64,000 nucleotides of DNA from the NCBI RefSeq assembly GCF_000585375.1, contig NZ_KK073874.1, positions 3,100,001 through 3,164,000 on the forward strand, written 5' to 3'. Positions within the stretch are counted from its first letter, which is position 1; the number at the start of each line of letters is the position of its first letter. A program made the position numbers and the translations under genes. The DNA is from Cryptosporangium arvum DSM 44712. GTDB lineage: Bacteria > Actinomycetota > Actinomycetes > Mycobacteriales > Cryptosporangiaceae. The notes below the pieces were generated by a model. That model was not told the origin of the DNA. It made no database searches and was given only the letters and a program-made list of their open reading frames with translations. Below, one piece after another: positions 1 to 10,724 of this stretch.

Positions 1-1337
1 TCGCTGGCCTTGAACACGTCGTCGGTGCGCCCGACGTAGGTGACGTACCCGTCGGCGTCCCGGGTCGCCACGTCACCCGTGTGGTAATAACCGCCGGCCA
101 TCGCCTCCTCGTGCCGGGCCGGATCGTCGGTGTAGCCGACCATCAGGTTCACCGGCCGGGCGGCGAGGTCCAGGCACAGCTCGCCCTCGGCGTCCGACGG
201 CGCCCCGGTGACCGGGTCGACGAGCACCACCGGCACGCCCGGCAGCGGCCGCCCCATCGACCCCGGGCGCACGTCCTGACCCGGGGTGTTCGCGACCTGA
301 ACGGACGTCTCGGTCTGCCCGAACCCGTCCCGGATCGTCAGGCCCCACCGCTCCCGGACCTGCTCGATCACCTCGGGGTTGAGCGGTTCGCCGGCCGCCA
401 CCACCTCACGCAGCGCGCCCGGCCCACCGGACAGGTCGGCCTGGATCAGCATCCGCCAGACCGTCGGCGGCGCGCAGAACGTCGTCACACCGCACCGGCG
501 GATCTGCTCCTGCAGGGCGTCGGCATCGAAGCGGGTGTAGTTGTAGACGAAGATCGTGGCCTCGGCGATCCAGGGCGCGAACACGTTGCTCCACGCGTGT
601 TTCGCCCAGCCCGGCGAGCTGATGTTCAGGTGCACGTCGCCGGGGCGCAGCCCGATCCAGTACATCGTCGAGAGGTGGCCGACGGGGTAGCTCACCTGGT
701 TGTGCTCGACGAGCTTCGGGCGGCTCGTGGTGCCGGAGGTGAAGTAGACGAGCAGCGTGTCGTCGGGGGTGGTGAGGGGTTCGCGGCGGGTGCCGGGGAA
801 GCCCGACGCGTCGGCGTAGGACCGCCAGCCGACCGCGCCGCCGACCGCGAGCCTGCCGTAGCCGCCGGGGACGTCGTCGAACTTCGGGGTGTCGGCGGAG
901 TTCGCGATGACGTAGGCGGCCCGGCCGCGGTCGACGCGGTCGCGGAGGTCGGCCGGGCCGAGCGCGGTGGTGGTCGGCATGATCACGGCACCGAGCTTGG
1001 TGATCGCGAGCACCGACTCCCAGAGCTCGACCTGGTTGGACAGCATGAGCAGCACCCGGTCGCCCCGCCCGACGCCGTCGGCGGCCAGCAGGTCCGCGAG
1101 CCGGTCGGAGCGGGTGACCATGTCGTCGAACGAGTATCGGTTCTCGGTGCCGTCCTCCTCGACGATCCAGAGCGCGGTGCGGTCGTTGCCGCGCGCGTAC
1201 GCGTCGAACCAGTCGATCGCCCAGTTGAACGGGCCGTCGAACGTCGGCCAGGTGAACTCCGCGACCGCACGGTGGTAGTCGGTGCGGTGGCGCAGGAGTA
1301 GGTCACGGGCGTGCCGGTACGTCTCGGTCGCGGACAT
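1..1337 (-). CDS. AMP-forming acyl-CoA synthetase (partial, C-terminus beyond window)
   Basis: Activates a carboxylic acid to an acyl-AMP and then an acyl-CoA thioester in the cytoplasm. About 445 residues are readable from the ATG at 1337; the C-terminal subdomain lies outside the left edge. The AMP-binding signature YFTSGTTSRPK is near residues 198-208, followed by GFGQTET and YHTGDVA, all diagnostic of the ANL superfamily. The N-terminal pattern (NRYSFDDM, GRGDRVLLML) resembles medium-chain/ACSM-type synthetases more than acetyl-CoA synthetase. A TAGGGT -10 candidate lies upstream and an agaagggg ribosome site precedes the start. The divergent LuxR-type gene 82 bp away is a likely regulator. 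The substrate cannot be told from sequence. Confidence 0.9.
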   Translation of the reverse strand, partial: MSATETYRHARDLLLRHRTDYHRAVAEFTWPTFDGPFNWAIDWFDAYARGNDRTALWIVEEDGTENRYSFDDMVTRSDRLADLLAADGVGRGDRVLLMLSNQVELWESVLAITKLGAVIMPTTTALGPADLRDRVDRGRAAYVIANSADTPKFDDVPGGYGRLAVGGAVGWRSYADASGFPGTRREPLTTPDDTLLVYFTSGTTSRPKLVEHNQVSYPVGHLSTMYWIGLRPGDVHLNISSPGWAKHAWSNVFAPWIAEATIFVYNYTRFDADALQEQIRRCGVTTFCAPPTVWRMLIQADLSGGPGALREVVAAGEPLNPEVIEQVRERWGLTIRDGFGQTETSVQVANTPGQDVRPGSMGRPLPGVPVVLVDPVTGAPSDAEGELCLDLAARPVNLMVGYTDDPARHEEAMAGGYYHTGDVATRDADGYVTYVGRTDDVFKAS

Positions 1338-1419
1338 CGTTGCCCCTTCTCGTGAGTGCTCGCGACCCTAAGCAATCCCGCCGACGCCCGTTACCCCCGT
1401 TCGGGGGAGGCATAGTGAG

Positions 1420-2271
1420 GTGGTGGACGACCTCGGTGAACGCTCGGTGGTGCGTGGTGCGCTGCTCCGGTTGCGCCGGACCAGCGGGGTCCCGGTCGCG
1501 TTCGGCGGGCTGGTGGCGCCGCGCGGCATGCGCCTCACCGAATTCAGCGGGACGACGACCGGCGGGCTGCGTGACCTGCTGGTGACCGCCGGGAACGGGC
1601 TCGGCGGGCGGGTGCTGGCCCGAGCGGGCGCGGAGAGCGTCGCCGACTACGCGTCCGACCCGCGGATCACCCACGAGTACGACCGCCCCGTGCTCGACGA
1701 GGGGTTACGGGCGGTCGCGGCGGTGCCCGCGGTCGTCGGTGGGGTCGCGCTCGCGGTGCTGTACGGCGGCATCCGGGAACCGCTGGCGCTCGGGCCACGG
1801 GTGCTGGCGGCGATGTCGGCGGCGGCGGCCGACGTGGCGACCGAGCTCGCCGTGCGCCGCGAGGTCGAGCGCCGGCTACGCACGCTGGAGACGGCCGCGA
1901 TCACCCGGGCGGCCCGGGAGCTGCCGTCGGCGCCGGAGTGGGACGAGGTCCGCGCCGCGCACGCCGAGCTCCGCGCGATCTCCCGCGAGGTGGCCGACCC
2001 CGGGCTCCGCCGCCGCCTGCTCGACGTCTCCGAACGCCTGACCGCTGGCGACACCGCCACCGAGGCGCCGGGCGGGGTGCGGTTGTCGGAGCGTGAGCTC
2101 GACGTGGTGGCGCTGGTGGCGCTGGGATGCACGAACGCCGAGGTCGCGCGGCGGCTCGAGGTGGGGGCGGAGACCGTGAAGAGCTACCTGCGCGGCGCGA
2201 TGCGCAAGCTCGGCACGCACACCCGCACCGCGACGGTGGTCGCCGCCCGGCGGGCGGGGCTGCTGCCCTGA
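1420..2271 (+). CDS. GAF-domain LuxR-type transcriptional regulator
   Basis: DNA-binding regulator of 283 residues. The N-terminal two thirds have a GAF-like small-molecule-sensing fold, including the typical MRLTEFSG, a VRREVERRLRTLE helix and ELRAISREV stretches. The C-terminal 65 residues are a LuxR/NarL helix-turn-helix: LSERELDVVALVALGCTNAEVARRLEVGAETVKSYLRGAMRKLG. It starts with tandem GTG codons at 1420/1423. It is transcribed away from the acyl-CoA synthetase, and regulators of this architecture commonly sit beside acyl-CoA ligase genes in actinobacteria, so control of that gene in response to an acid or CoA ester is a reasonable inference. Confidence 0.85.
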   Translation: MVDDLGERSVVRGALLRLRRTSGVPVAFGGLVAPRGMRLTEFSGTTTGGLRDLLVTAGNGLGGRVLARAGAESVADYASDPRITHEYDRPVLDEGLRAVAAVPAVVGGVALAVLYGGIREPLALGPRVLAAMSAAAADVATELAVRREVERRLRTLETAAITRAARELPSAPEWDEVRAAHAELRAISREVADPGLRRRLLDVSERLTAGDTATEAPGGVRLSERELDVVALVALGCTNAEVARRLEVGAETVKSYLRGAMRKLGTHTRTATVVAARRAGLLP

Positions 2272-2326
2272 GCGCTCGGCCCGCGGCCCGGTGCCGCGGG
2301 TGGTCGGCGACCGGCAGGGTGACGTT

Positions 2327-3103
2327 CTACCCGGCGTCGCGGTAGGCGAGGCGGCCGCCGATGGCCAGGCTCCAGCGGCGGGGGAGCAGCCGGGCGACCG
2401 AGACCATCGCGCGGTTGGGGAGGCCCGCGACCGCGCTCGGGGCCCGGCCGTCCAGCGCGCGGAGCGCTCCGGTGACCACCTGGGCGGGGGTCTGCCAGAC
2501 GCCGCCGCCGGCGTCGCGGGTGCCGACGACGTCGAAGAACTCCGATTCGGTGGCGCCGGGGGAGTAGACGAGCACCCGGATCTTCGTGGTGCGCAGCTGG
2601 TAGGCCAGCGCCTCGGTGAAGTTCAGGACGTAGGCCTTGGTGGCGCCGTACACCGGCATCGACGGCGTGGGGGCGTACGCGGCGACGCTGGCGATGTTGA
2701 GCAGCGTGCCCTCGCCGGCCTCGATCATCGCGGGCAGGAACGCGTGGCTGACGTCGGTGAGCGCGGCGATGTTGACCTGGATCATCGCGGCGAGCCGCTC
2801 GGGGTCCTCGGCGACGAACGGGCCGTAGTTGCCGAAGCCCGCGTTGTTCACCACCACGTGGACCGGCTGGGTGACGAGCCGGCGCAGCGCGCGGCCGGCG
2901 TCGGGGCGGGCGAGGTCGAACGGCACGACCTCGACCTGGACGCCGTGCTCGGCCCGAAGCGTGGCGGCCAGCTCCTCGAGGCGGTCCCGGCGGCGGGCGA
3001 CGAGGACGAGGTTCGCGCCCCCGGCGGCGAGCCGGCGGGCGAATTCGGCGCCGATGCCGGCCGAGGCACCGGTGATCAACGCGGTCTGGTGGCGAAGGTC
3101 CAT
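2327..3103 (-). CDS. SDR family NAD(P)-dependent oxidoreductase
   Basis: Classical short-chain dehydrogenase of 258 residues, acting on an unknown alcohol or carbonyl. The cofactor motif TGASAGIG is at residues 11-18, the NNAG motif is in the middle, and the catalytic YGATK is preceded by the usual serine strand (NIASVAAYAP). I chose the ATG at 3103 (MDLRHQTALITGAS) because an upstream in-frame start would run through the operator. A divergent TetR gene starts 62 bp away across a perfect 17-bp palindrome, so repression by that protein is likely. Confidence 0.88.
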   Translation of the reverse strand: MDLRHQTALITGASAGIGAEFARRLAAGGANLVLVARRRDRLEELAATLRAEHGVQVEVVPFDLARPDAGRALRRLVTQPVHVVVNNAGFGNYGPFVAEDPERLAAMIQVNIAALTDVSHAFLPAMIEAGEGTLLNIASVAAYAPTPSMPVYGATKAYVLNFTEALAYQLRTTKIRVLVYSPGATESEFFDVVGTRDAGGGVWQTPAQVVTGALRALDGRAPSAVAGLPNRAMVSVARLLPRRWSLAIGGRLAYRDAG

Positions 3104-3130
3104 GCGCTTGAAACTAGGCAGTGTCAGGAT

Positions 3131-3147
3131 TCTTGTCAATGACAAGA
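3131..3147. promoter_or_regulatory. Perfect 17-bp palindrome, probable TetR operator
   Basis: TCTTGTCAATGACAAGA is an odd-centred perfect palindrome in the 62-bp gap between the divergent SDR and TetR genes. TGTCA/TGACA half-sites are typical of TetR operators. It lies immediately upstream of the TAAGCT -10 candidate of the TetR gene, so binding would block both directions. Confidence 0.7.
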
Positions 3148-3165
3148 TCTGACTAAGCTGAGCGC

Positions 3166-3744
3166 GTGGCCTACCACCACGGAAATCTCCGCACCGACCT
3201 GCTCGCGGCGGCCGAGAAGGCGCTCGCGACCGTCGGCGTCGACGGCATCTCGCTCCGGAGCCTGGCCCGTGACCTGGGCGTCTCCCACGCGGCCCCGAGC
3301 CACCACTTCCGCGACAAACAAGCGCTGCTCGACGCGCTGGCGGTCGAGGGGTTCACCCGGCTGGCCGACCGGGTGGAGAGCACGAGCCCTCCGGACGGGT
3401 CGTTCCGCGACCGGCTCGACGCGATGACCCGCGCGTACGTCGGGTTCGCGGTCGAGCACGAACCGCTGCTCGCGCTGATGCTGAGCACCAAGCACCACCC
3501 CGGGGCCACCGAAGCGCTGGCGGCGGCGGCCGCACGGGGCGTCGTCGTCGCGGTCGACCTGGTCGCGGCCGGTCAGCGTGCCGGCGAGGTCCGCGCGGGC
3601 GATCCGTACACGCTGGCGATCGTGGCGGCGGCGCAGGTGCACGGGGTCGCGTCGATGGCGGCCCGGGGGCTGCTCGGCGGGGTGCCGCTGGATGTGGCGA
3701 TCAGCACCACGGTCGACCTCGTGTCCCGGGGACTCTCGGCCTGA
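3166..3744 (+). CDS. TetR/AcrR family regulator (WHG-type C-terminal domain)
   Basis: 192-residue dimeric repressor. The N-terminal YHHGNLR and the helix-turn-helix ISLRSLARDLGVSHAAPSHHFRDKQALLDAL mark the TetR subgroup with a WHG C-terminal domain, matched here by the residues after position 80 (EHEPLLALMLSTKHHPGATEAL). TAAGCT followed by six bases and the GTG start suggests a leaderless mRNA. It probably represses itself and the divergent SDR through the 17-bp palindrome. The ligand is unknown. Confidence 0.88.
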   Translation: MAYHHGNLRTDLLAAAEKALATVGVDGISLRSLARDLGVSHAAPSHHFRDKQALLDALAVEGFTRLADRVESTSPPDGSFRDRLDAMTRAYVGFAVEHEPLLALMLSTKHHPGATEALAAAAARGVVVAVDLVAAGQRAGEVRAGDPYTLAIVAAAQVHGVASMAARGLLGGVPLDVAISTTVDLVSRGLSA

Positions 3745-3765
3745 GTTCTTCGTTTGGGAGCACAA

Positions 3766-3793
3766 GGATCGGTCACCACCCCGTGACCGGTCC
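3766..3793 (+). terminator. Hairpin terminator after the TetR gene
   Basis: Eleven-base arms (3766-3776 and 3783-3793, one G-T pair) around a 6-base loop, 22 bp after the TetR stop and before the CNNM gene. There is no U-run, as is usual in high-GC actinobacteria. Confidence 0.55.
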
Positions 3794-3830
3794 TCGTGTC
3801 GTCTACCGGGGTTGTGGAGAAGAACTAAGC

Positions 3831-5158
<1,328 letters not shown>

Positions 5159-5162
<4 letters not shown>

Positions 5163-6199
5163 GCGACTGGGCCGGAGTGCTGCTCACCGCGTTCCTGCTG
5201 CTCGCGAACGCGTTCTTCGTCGGTGCCGAGTTCGCGCTGATCTCCGCGCGGCGCACCACGATCGAGCCGCGTGCGCTCGCCGGTTCGCGCGCCGCGAAGA
5301 CGACGCTGCGGGCGATGGAGAACGTCTCGCTGATGATGGCCGGCGCTCAGCTCGGCATCACGATCTGCACGCTCGCGCTGGGCGCCATCGGCGAACCGGC
5401 CGTCGCGCACCTGCTCGAGCGTCCGTTCGTCGCCGTCGGCGTGCCCGACGACCTGCTGCACCCGATCGCGTTCGCGCTGGCACTCGCGCTCGTCGTCGGC
5501 CTGCACGTGGTCGTCGGTGAGATGGTGCCGAAGAACATCGCGCTGGCCGGCCCGGACCGGTCGGCGATGCTGCTCGCGCCGCCGCTCGTCGCGATCGTGA
5601 CCGCGCTCAAGCCGGTGATCTTCGTGCTCAACGCGATGGCCAACCTGATCCTGCGGCTGGTCAAGATCCAGCCCAAGGACGAGGTCAGCAGCACGTTCAC
5701 CCGGGACGAGGTGGCCGATCTGATCACCGAGTCGCGCCGGGCCGGGCTGCTCGAACCGGCCGAGCACACGCTGCTCACCCGGGCGCTGACCCTCGACGAG
5801 CGGACCGTGCGGCGGGTGGCGTTGCCGCTGGCCTCGCTGGTGACCGTGCCGCGCTCGGCGACGCTCGAGGACGTCGAGGACGTCGCCGCGCGCACCGGGT
5901 TCTCGCGGTTCCCGGTGGTCTCGGCGACCGGGGTGCCGGTGGGGTACCTGCACCTGAAGGACGTCGTCATCGACACGGTGACCGAGGGCGTGCCGCACAC
6001 CGCGCCGATCCCGGCCGACATCGTGCGGCCGCTGCCGACCGTCGACCCCGGCGCCACGCTGCGCGAGGGCATCGCCGCGCTGCGCAACAGCGGCGCGCAC
6101 CTCGCCCAGGTGGAGGTGGACGACGGGGTGGCGCTGGTCGCCCTCGAGGACATGCTCGAGGAACTCGTCGGCGAGATCCACGACAGCGCCCACACGTAG
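5159..6199 (+). CDS. CNNM/HlyC-type membrane protein lacking the CorC domain
   Basis: Paralogue of the preceding gene, 346 residues, starting in an ATGA overlap with its stop. It has the same DUF21 membrane domain (NAFFVGAEFALISARR, AQLGITICTLALGAIGEP, VVGEMVPKNIALAGP) and CBS pair (LASLVTVPRSATLEDVEDVAARTGFSRFPVV to ALEDMLEELVGEIHD), but it stops where the CorC_HlyC domain would begin. Such long/short pairs are common in actinobacteria and probably form a hetero-oligomer; this is inference. Confidence 0.92.
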
Positions 6200-6275
6200 C
6201 GTGCGGTTCCCCGTGGCGTGTCCGGAGGGGCCGCGCTACGCCCGGAGTCGCCGGAAACCAGTGGTGCCCGGCGCG

Positions 6276-6399
6276 TAACCTGACCGGTGGAACTCCGAAT
6301 CGGTCGTCCACGAACGGTGTCGCAGAGGACGAACGACCCCGCCCGGCGGGGAGGAGGTGGCGACGGTCCCTGCTCGCTGCCCATTTCTCGGAGACCTCC
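6276..6399 (+). promoter_or_regulatory. Promoter and structured 5' leader of the LLM oxidoreductase gene
   Basis: TAACCT at 6276-6281 is a plausible -10, which would give a leader of about 110 nt. The leader can fold: ggtcgtcc near 6301 pairs with ggacga..gacc near 6330, ccccgc/gcgggg form a tight hairpin near 6338-6352, and ggaggt near 6353 is complementary to acctcc directly in front of the ATG. It matches no riboswitch class I know, so any regulatory role is inference. Confidence 0.35.
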
Positions 6400-7224
6400 A
6401 TGGACATCGGCCTCGGTTTGCCGATCAGCAACCCCGCCCGCCTGATCGACTGGGCCACCCGCGCGGAGTCGGCCGGCTTCTCCACGCTGGCGTTGCTCGA
6501 CCGGCTCGCCTACGACAACCCCGAACCGCTCGTCGCGCTGGCGGTGCTGGCCGGCGCCACCACGCGGATCCGCCTGCAGACCGAGGTGCTGCTCGGGCCG
6601 CTGCGCTCCACCGCCCTGCTGGCCAAGCAGGTCGCCACCCTCGACCGGATGTCCGGTGGTCGGTTCGTCCTCGGGATCGGGGTCGGCGGCCGCGAGGACG
6701 ACCACGCCGCCGCCGGGACGCCGATCGGCCGGCGCGGGCGGCTCCTCGACGCCCAGCTCACCGACCTGCGCGCGATCTGGCGCGGCGAGGAGTACCGCGG
6801 TGCCCCCGTCGGCCCGCCGATCACCGCTCCGCCGATCCTGATCGGAGCGTTCGCACCGGCCGCGTTGCGCCGGGTGGCCGCGCACGGTGACGGGTTCCTC
6901 TGCGCCGCGCCGCTGACGTGGGCGGGCGGGCTGGTGCGTACCGTGCGCGACGAGTGGTCGTCGGCCGGGCGGGCCGGGCGGCCCCGGCTGGTGTGCCAGA
7001 TCAACGTGGCCGCCGCCCCGGCCGTCGACGACGCGCGCAGGGCGATCGCCGACTACTACGCGTTCACCGGCCGCGACGACTGGGCCGTGCCGCTCAGCGA
7101 CCCGGCCGAGATCGCCGACACCGTGGCCGCCTATCGCGAGTTCGGCGCCGACGAACTCGTGCTCTACTGCTACGGCGAGGACCCCGGCCAGGTCGACGCC
7201 CTGGCCGGGATCACGCTCCACTGA
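6400..7224 (+). CDS. LLM class flavin-dependent oxidoreductase
   Basis: 274-residue luciferase-like TIM-barrel oxidoreductase, probably using F420 or FMN. It begins MDIGLGLPISNPARLIDWA and contains TRIRLQTEVLLGPLRSTALLAKQVATLDRMSGGR, VLGIGVGGREDD and AYREFGADELVLY, all typical of the family. The substrate is unknown. An unusual structured leader precedes the start. A very strong hairpin ends it before the convergent ABC permease gene. Confidence 0.88.
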   Translation: MDIGLGLPISNPARLIDWATRAESAGFSTLALLDRLAYDNPEPLVALAVLAGATTRIRLQTEVLLGPLRSTALLAKQVATLDRMSGGRFVLGIGVGGREDDHAAAGTPIGRRGRLLDAQLTDLRAIWRGEEYRGAPVGPPITAPPILIGAFAPAALRRVAAHGDGFLCAAPLTWAGGLVRTVRDEWSSAGRAGRPRLVCQINVAAAPAVDDARRAIADYYAFTGRDDWAVPLSDPAEIADTVAAYREFGADELVLYCYGEDPGQVDALAGITLH

Positions 7225-7230
7225 CGACAT

Positions 7231-7259
7231 GCGGTTCCCCGGCGCCGCCGGGGAACCGC
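7231..7259. terminator. Bidirectional hairpin terminator
   Basis: Perfect 13-bp arms (7231-7243 and 7247-7259) with a 3-base loop, exactly between the convergent LLM and ABC permease genes. Confidence 0.85.
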
Positions 7260-7260
7260 G

Positions 7261-8213
7261 TCAGCGCAGGCGCAGGACGCTCAGCGCCACGAGACCGGCG
7301 GCCGCGGCCAGGTAGAGCGTGAACTCCAGGAACTGGAAGGTCCAGTACCGCCCGGCCGGGTGGTAGGCGACGTCCACGTGGACCCCCAGGGCCTCGATGC
7401 AGGCCGGTGCCGTCTCGGGGGAGCGGGACACGCACGCGCGGTACCGGCCGAGGTCGACGAGCTCCCCGGACGGCGTCCGGAGGCGGCTCGTCGACACCAC
7501 CATCGCGCCCGGGACGGTGAGCCCGCTGATGGTCGCGTCGGACCCGAGGAACCGCAGGTTCGCGACGACCTCCGCGGTCATCGGCACCGCGCGGTGCTCC
7601 GGGGCGAGGAAGTGCGCCCGGAGCGTCGTCGGCACCAGGATCTGCACGGCGATCAGCACCAACCCGGTGACCGCCATCGTCCGTACCGTCCGCCGCAATA
7701 ACAAGCCCAGACCCGCCCCCACCACCACCGCGAACAACGCATACCCCACCGGAACCAGGTTGCGCGTCCCGAACAGCAGCCGGGTGAAACGGTCACCGGC
7801 CACCGCGTCGTACGGCGCCGCCGCCCAGGTCAGGAACACACTCGCCAGACCGCTCACGACGACGCTCGCCGCGCCGACGACGAGCAGCTTTCCCCGCAGC
7901 CACCGGCTCCGCGGCACGCTCTGGTTCCACACCAGACGGTGAGTCCCGGCCTCCCACTCCCGCGCCACCAGCGGCGCACCCCAGAAGATCCCGATCAGCA
8001 CGGGCAGCACCAGCAGGCCGGCGTCGGCGAAGTACAGCACGTTCACCCACTTGTCGGTGAACTCGGCCGCGAGCGCACCGCAGTCGGCCGTGCAGCGCAC
8101 GTACGGCTCGCGCCGGATCGCCACGCCGAGGACCACCAGGCCGGAGACCGCGGCGGCCAGCGCGATCGCGGCCACGACGGCCGGCCCGCGGAACTGCCGC
8201 CAGCTCAGCCAGA

Positions 8214-8217
<4 letters not shown>
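7261..8217 (-). CDS. ABC transporter permease (ABC-2 type)
   Basis: 318-residue integral membrane protein, partner of the adjacent ATPase. The N-terminal helix (MIWLSWRQFRGPAVVAAIALAAAVSGLVVLG) is followed by a long extracytoplasmic loop with two cysteines (CTADC), then by PLVAREWEAGTHRLVWNQSVPRSRWLRGKL, a signature of actinobacterial ABC-2 exporter permeases. About six membrane segments are visible. It overlaps the ATPase gene by 4 bp. The exported substrate is unknown; drug or lipid export controlled by the divergent two-component system is plausible. Confidence 0.88.
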
Positions 8218-8924
<707 letters not shown>

Positions 8925-9032
8925 GCCTTCCACGCTGCGGGGTGGCCCGGTCCGCGGCACCGGTCGGAAGCAGGGTTCCGGTCGTACTTTTGACCGGTTC
9001 GCGCGCGGCGGCGTGCTCGTAGCCTGCTTCTC

Positions 9033-10064
9033 GTGAAGAGAACCTCGCTGGTGCTCGCCGGCGCTCTCGGTGTGGTGATCACGGCCGGGGCGATCCGGGT
9101 CAGCTGGGGTGGGTCGTACTGGGTGTTCGGGGCGGTCGTCGGGGCGCTGGCGATCGGCGGCGCGGTGGCCGGGCTGCGGTACCCGGTGTTCCTGCTGGCC
9201 GGTACGGCGATCCTGGTCGCGGCGTCGGCGGGCCTGCCCAGGGAGCCGGGGCCGGCGACGGTGCTGGCGCTGGGGGTGGTGGTGGCGGCCGCGGCGCGGG
9301 AGGCCGAGGTCGGCGTCCCGGCGGCCGGGCTGGCGGTCGTCGCCGCCGGATTCGTGGCCGGGGGAGCCACGACCGTGCCGGTGCTGAGCGCGACCGGCTG
9401 GGTGGGCGCGGTGGGTGTCGGGCTCGGGCTGCGCGCGTTCGACGTCCAGCGGCGCGCGGCCCGGGAGGCGGTGCGCCGGGAGGAGCGGCTGGAGCTGGCC
9501 CGCGAGCTGCACGACGTCGTGGCGCACCACGTCACCGGCATCGTGGTGCAGGCGCAGGCCGCGCAGCTGCGCTCCGCGCCGCCCGGGTCGGTGCCCGGCG
9601 CGCTGGCCGGGATCGAGGCCGCGGGGACCGAGGCGCTGGCGGCCATGCGCCGGCTCGTCGGGGTGCTGCGTTCCCCGGGCGACGCCGGGCAGGCGGCCAC
9701 CGCCCCGGAGGAACTCGACGCGCTGCTGGACCGGTGGCGCGGTCCCCGGCTGCGGCGGGACGTCGCGGCGGGTGAGTGGCCCGCGGAGGTGCGGAGCACG
9801 GTGTACCGGGTCGTGCAGGAGGCGCTGACGAACGTGTCCCGGCACGCGCCGGGTGCGGGCTCGGTGACGGTGTCGGTCGCGGCCGACGAGCGGGAGCTGG
9901 TGGTGGACGTGACCGACGACGCCCCGGCGGTGTCGTCGCGGCGGCCGCGCGGGGGCTACGGGTTGATCGGGATGCGTGAGCGGGTGGAGTCGCTCGGGGG
10001 CGTGGTCACTGCGGGTCCGCGGGACGCCGGCGGGTGGTCCGTGCGGGCGACGATTCCGCTGTGA
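9033..10064 (+). CDS. Sensor histidine kinase, NarL/DesK type
   Basis: 343-residue membrane sensor. Five or six hydrophobic segments fill residues 1-135, then a HisKA_3 dimerisation helix carries ARELHDVVAHHVTG with the phospho-accepting H160, and a HATPase_c domain ends in GGYGLIGMRERVESLGG. There is no periplasmic sensor domain, so it probably senses membrane state or a membrane-bound signal. TAGCCT seven bases before the GTG suggests a leaderless transcript. It overlaps the response regulator gene by 4 bp. It probably controls the divergent ABC exporter. Confidence 0.92.
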   Translation: MKRTSLVLAGALGVVITAGAIRVSWGGSYWVFGAVVGALAIGGAVAGLRYPVFLLAGTAILVAASAGLPREPGPATVLALGVVVAAAAREAEVGVPAAGLAVVAAGFVAGGATTVPVLSATGWVGAVGVGLGLRAFDVQRRAAREAVRREERLELARELHDVVAHHVTGIVVQAQAAQLRSAPPGSVPGALAGIEAAGTEALAAMRRLVGVLRSPGDAGQAATAPEELDALLDRWRGPRLRRDVAAGEWPAEVRSTVYRVVQEALTNVSRHAPGAGSVTVSVAADERELVVDVTDDAPAVSSRRPRGGYGLIGMRERVESLGGVVTAGPRDAGGWSVRATIPL

Positions 10065-10705
10065 CGATCCGGGTGCTCGTCGCCGACGACCAGGCGATGG
10101 TGCGGAGCGGGTTGCGGCTGATCCTGGAGGACCAGGCCGACATCCGCGTGGTGGCCGAGGCCGCCGACGGCGCGGAGGCGGTCGCTCGGGCCCGGGAGCT
10201 GCGGCCGGACGTGTGCCTCGTCGACATCCGGATGCCGCGCCTCGACGGCCTGGAGGTGACCCGCGCGCTCGCCGGGCCGGACGTCGCCGATCCGCTGCGC
10301 GTGGTCGTCGTGACGACGTTCGACACCGACGAGTACGTCTACGGCGCGCTGCGCTCGGGCGCGGTCGGGTTCCTGCTCAAGGACGCCGGTCCGGCGCTGC
10401 TGGTGGAGGCGGTGCGGGCCGCGCACGCCGGTGACGCCCTGGTCTCGCCGTCGGTCACGGTGCGGCTGCTGCGCACGGTGCGCGAGCGGGCCCCGGCACG
10501 CGCACCGGCGCGCCCGCTCTCCGAGCGGGAGCTCGAGGTCGTCCGCGAGGTGGCCCGGGGCCGGACGAACCGGGAGATCGCCGCGCGGCTGTTCATCTCG
10601 CTGAGCACGGTAAAGAGCCACGTCTCCGGCATCCAGACGAAACTGGGTCTGCGGAACCGGGTGGAAGTGGCCGCCTGGGCGTGGGAGCACCATAAGGTCG
10701 ACTGA
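10061..10705 (+). CDS. Response regulator, NarL/FixJ family
   Basis: 214-residue two-domain regulator. The receiver domain has the acidic pair VADDQ, phospho-acceptor D55 in CLVDIRMPRLDG, and the conserved lysine in FLLKDAG. The C-terminal LuxR-type HTH is LSERELEVVREVARGRTNREIAARLFISLSTVKSHVSGIQTKLG. The GTG at 10061 overlaps the kinase stop (GTGA). It is the cognate partner of the preceding kinase. Confidence 0.94.
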   Translation: MTIRVLVADDQAMVRSGLRLILEDQADIRVVAEAADGAEAVARARELRPDVCLVDIRMPRLDGLEVTRALAGPDVADPLRVVVVTTFDTDEYVYGALRSGAVGFLLKDAGPALLVEAVRAAHAGDALVSPSVTVRLLRTVRERAPARAPARPLSERELEVVREVARGRTNREIAARLFISLSTVKSHVSGIQTKLGLRNRVEVAAWAWEHHKVD

Positions 10706-10724
10706 TCGTCCTCTGGAGGGGCCT

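Noticed and set aside
81-1301. Long plus-strand open frame opposite the acyl-CoA synthetase
   Set aside because: Arg/Gly/Val-rich with no domain; a shadow of the high-GC minus-strand gene, whose AMP-binding motifs are clear.
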